DNA of 5,519 bases from Opitutaceae bacterium UBA4094. GTDB lineage: Bacteria > Verrucomicrobiota > Verrucomicrobiia > Opitutales > Opitutaceae. Numbering within the stretch: the first letter of the stretch is position 1; every line of letters starts with the position of its first letter. Positions 4,194-5,519 of this stretch are shown here, piece after piece. Position numbers and translations under genes: made by a program. The notes under the pieces were generated by a model. It made no database searches. It saw only the letters and a list, made by a program, of their open reading frames with translations, and was not told the origin of the DNA. The DNA is taken from contig DFYA01000091.1 in assembly GCA_002382525.1 (NCBI GenBank), positions 1 to 5,519 on the forward strand, written 5' to 3'.

Positions 4194-5519
4194 ATGGCCC
4201 TCATTTTTGAATGCATTCAAACCGACGGTATTGCCGAGCTTTCCTATCTGGTCGGGGATGATTCCGCCGGCGTCGCGGCCGTGTTCGATCCGCGGCCCGA
4301 CGTGGACTGCTACCTCGAACTCGCCCGCAAGAAGCAGGTTTCGATCACCCACATCTTCGAGACTCACATCCACGCCGACCTGGTAAGCGGCGCGCGCGAA
4401 CTCTGCGCGCGGGTCGAAACCGCCAAAATATTCGTCAGTCACGAAGGCGGGGCTCGCTACGGTTTTGACCACGAGAAGATCGGCGACGGTGACACGTTTG
4501 AACTCGGATCGGTTTTAATCACCGTTCGGCACACCCCCGGCCACACGCCGGAACACGTCGCTTATATCCTGTCCGAGAAAGAGCGCCCCGACGCGCCGTG
4601 GGGCGTTCTCACCGGAGACTCGTTGTTTGTCAGCTCCGCCGGGCGGCCCGATCTCCTCGGCAGCGCCCAGGCGAAAAAATTGGCCGAACAGCAGTTTTAT
4701 ACCCTGCGTGATTTTTACCTGAAGCTCGCCGATGGCGTGATCATTTATCCGGCGCACGGGCACGGCTCCCCGTGCGGTGCGGACATCGGAGACCGGCTCA
4801 GCAGCACCATCGGCTACGAGCGGCGCTTCAATGCGTTTCTGCAGTTCCACGATGTGCACAGCTTCACCGACTACGCGCTCTCCACCGCGCCGCCCGCGCC
4901 GACCTACTATCCACGCATGAAGCAAGTGAACGCAAAAGGCCCGGACGTGCTCGGCAACCTACCCCCCGTGCGAGGCCTTCCGCCCAAGCTCTTCAAGAGC
5001 GCCATCGAGGACGGGGACCCTGTGCTGATCGATACCCGCACGATGCTGGCGTATGGCGGTGGCCATATCAAAGGCGCGCTCAATATCGGCGGCTCGCCCA
5101 TGCTCTCCGTTTGGGCGGGGTGGCTGCTCGACCCCGACCGGCCGATCCTTCTGGTGCTGGAGGCCGACGAGAAGCTGAACGAAGTCGTCTCGCTCTTTCT
5201 CCGCACGGGTTACACCAATTTCGCCGGCTATCTGGTGGGCGGAATGAAGGCGTGGGACAACGCCGGGCTGCCGCTGGATGACGTCGGGCAGATGACCGTG
5301 CATGAAATCAAAGCCCGAGGAAAAGAACTGCAGTTGCTCGACGTGCGCTCGCCGGACGAATGGAAGAGCGGTCACATCCCGAATGCGCGCCATGTCTTCC
5401 TGGGCGAGCTGCGCGAAAAACTCGGTGATCTGGACAAGGCCAAACCCACAGCGGTGTATTGTCACAGTGGATACCGCGCAAGCATCGCGACCGGACTCTT
5501 GAAACAGGCGGGATTTAGC
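4194..5519 (+). CDS. CstB-like persulfide dioxygenase / pseudorhodanese / rhodanese fusion, 3' partial
   Basis: Probable sulfane-sulfur detoxification enzyme: a non-haem iron dioxygenase oxidising glutathione or low-molecular-weight persulfide to sulfite, linked to a sulfurtransferase that can pass sulfur on, as in staphylococcal CstB (about 444 residues). The frame runs 442 residues to the last base without a stop. Domain 1 (about 1-250) is metallo-beta-lactamase fold: THIHADLVSG at 57-66 (H58, H60, D62), HTPGHTPEH at 113-121 (H117), LTGDSLF at 139-145 (D142) and PAHGHGSPCG at 186-195 (C194). Domain 2 (about 264-362) has the rhodanese fold with GGHIKGALNI and GGMKAW, but its active-site loop (VLEADEKLNE) lacks Cys. 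Domain 3 (367 to the edge) keeps HIPNA and the catalytic loop CHSGYR with C423. The ATG at 4194 has no Shine-Dalgarno sequence. Leu and other codons differ from the genes to the left. Confidence 0.92.
   Translation, partial: MALIFECIQTDGIAELSYLVGDDSAGVAAVFDPRPDVDCYLELARKKQVSITHIFETHIHADLVSGARELCARVETAKIFVSHEGGARYGFDHEKIGDGDTFELGSVLITVRHTPGHTPEHVAYILSEKERPDAPWGVLTGDSLFVSSAGRPDLLGSAQAKKLAEQQFYTLRDFYLKLADGVIIYPAHGHGSPCGADIGDRLSSTIGYERRFNAFLQFHDVHSFTDYALSTAPPAPTYYPRMKQVNAKGPDVLGNLPPVRGLPPKLFKSAIEDGDPVLIDTRTMLAYGGGHIKGALNIGGSPMLSVWAGWLLDPDRPILLVLEADEKLNEVVSLFLRTGYTNFAGYLVGGMKAWDNAGLPLDDVGQMTVHEIKARGKELQLLDVRSPDEWKSGHIPNARHVFLGELREKLGDLDKAKPTAVYCHSGYRASIATGLLKQAGFS

Noticed and set aside
1..5519. 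CRISPR array, tRNA, rRNA, insertion sequence or phage signals
   Set aside because: No evenly spaced long repeats, tRNA-like cloverleaf, transposase or terminal inverted repeats could be found; the tandem units of 7 and 9 bases are far too short for CRISPR.

Overview
The window is GC-rich and densely packed, with very heavy use of C-ending codons on the + strand. It reads as a free-living Gram-negative-type bacterium. Short degenerate intergenic tandem repeats (period 9 and period 7) combined with this codon style remind me of Verrucomicrobiota, in particular Opitutaceae. That placement is recollection plus style, not a marker gene, and should be held loosely.

Left part (1-2243, + strand): the 3' part of a NitT/TauT-type (SsuC/TauC-like) ABC permease, its ATPase, and a NikR-type ribbon-helix-helix metal regulator follow one another with gaps of 25 and 51 bases. 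This looks like a metal- or anion-uptake operon with its own regulator; the substrate-binding protein is presumably to the left, outside the window. The NikR-like protein keeps the three His ligands of the nickel site but has Tyr where classical NikR has its Cys ligand, so its metal specificity is in question.

Middle (2244-2506): a 263-base gap between convergent genes, with two stem-loops and no recognisable gene.

Right-centre (2507-3977, - strand): an arsM-type arsenite S-adenosylmethionine methyltransferase gene followed 10 bases later by a SigZ-type ECF sigma factor gene, apparently one operon. Both proteins end in Cys-rich tails, and no anti-sigma gene is visible.

Right end (3978-5519): a 216-base divergent intergenic region with several inverted repeats, then a + strand CstB-like persulfide dioxygenase/pseudorhodanese/rhodanese fusion, cut by the window edge. 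The methyltransferase, the Cys-tailed sigma factor and the persulfide dioxygenase-rhodanese plausibly form a thiol/metalloid/reactive-sulfur stress locus read from a shared divergent promoter region.

The + strand is strongly C-rich from the left edge to about 4.0 kb whichever strand is coding. This asymmetry disappears in the dioxygenase-rhodanese gene, where Leu codon choice also changes, suggesting a compositional boundary near 4.0-4.2 kb.
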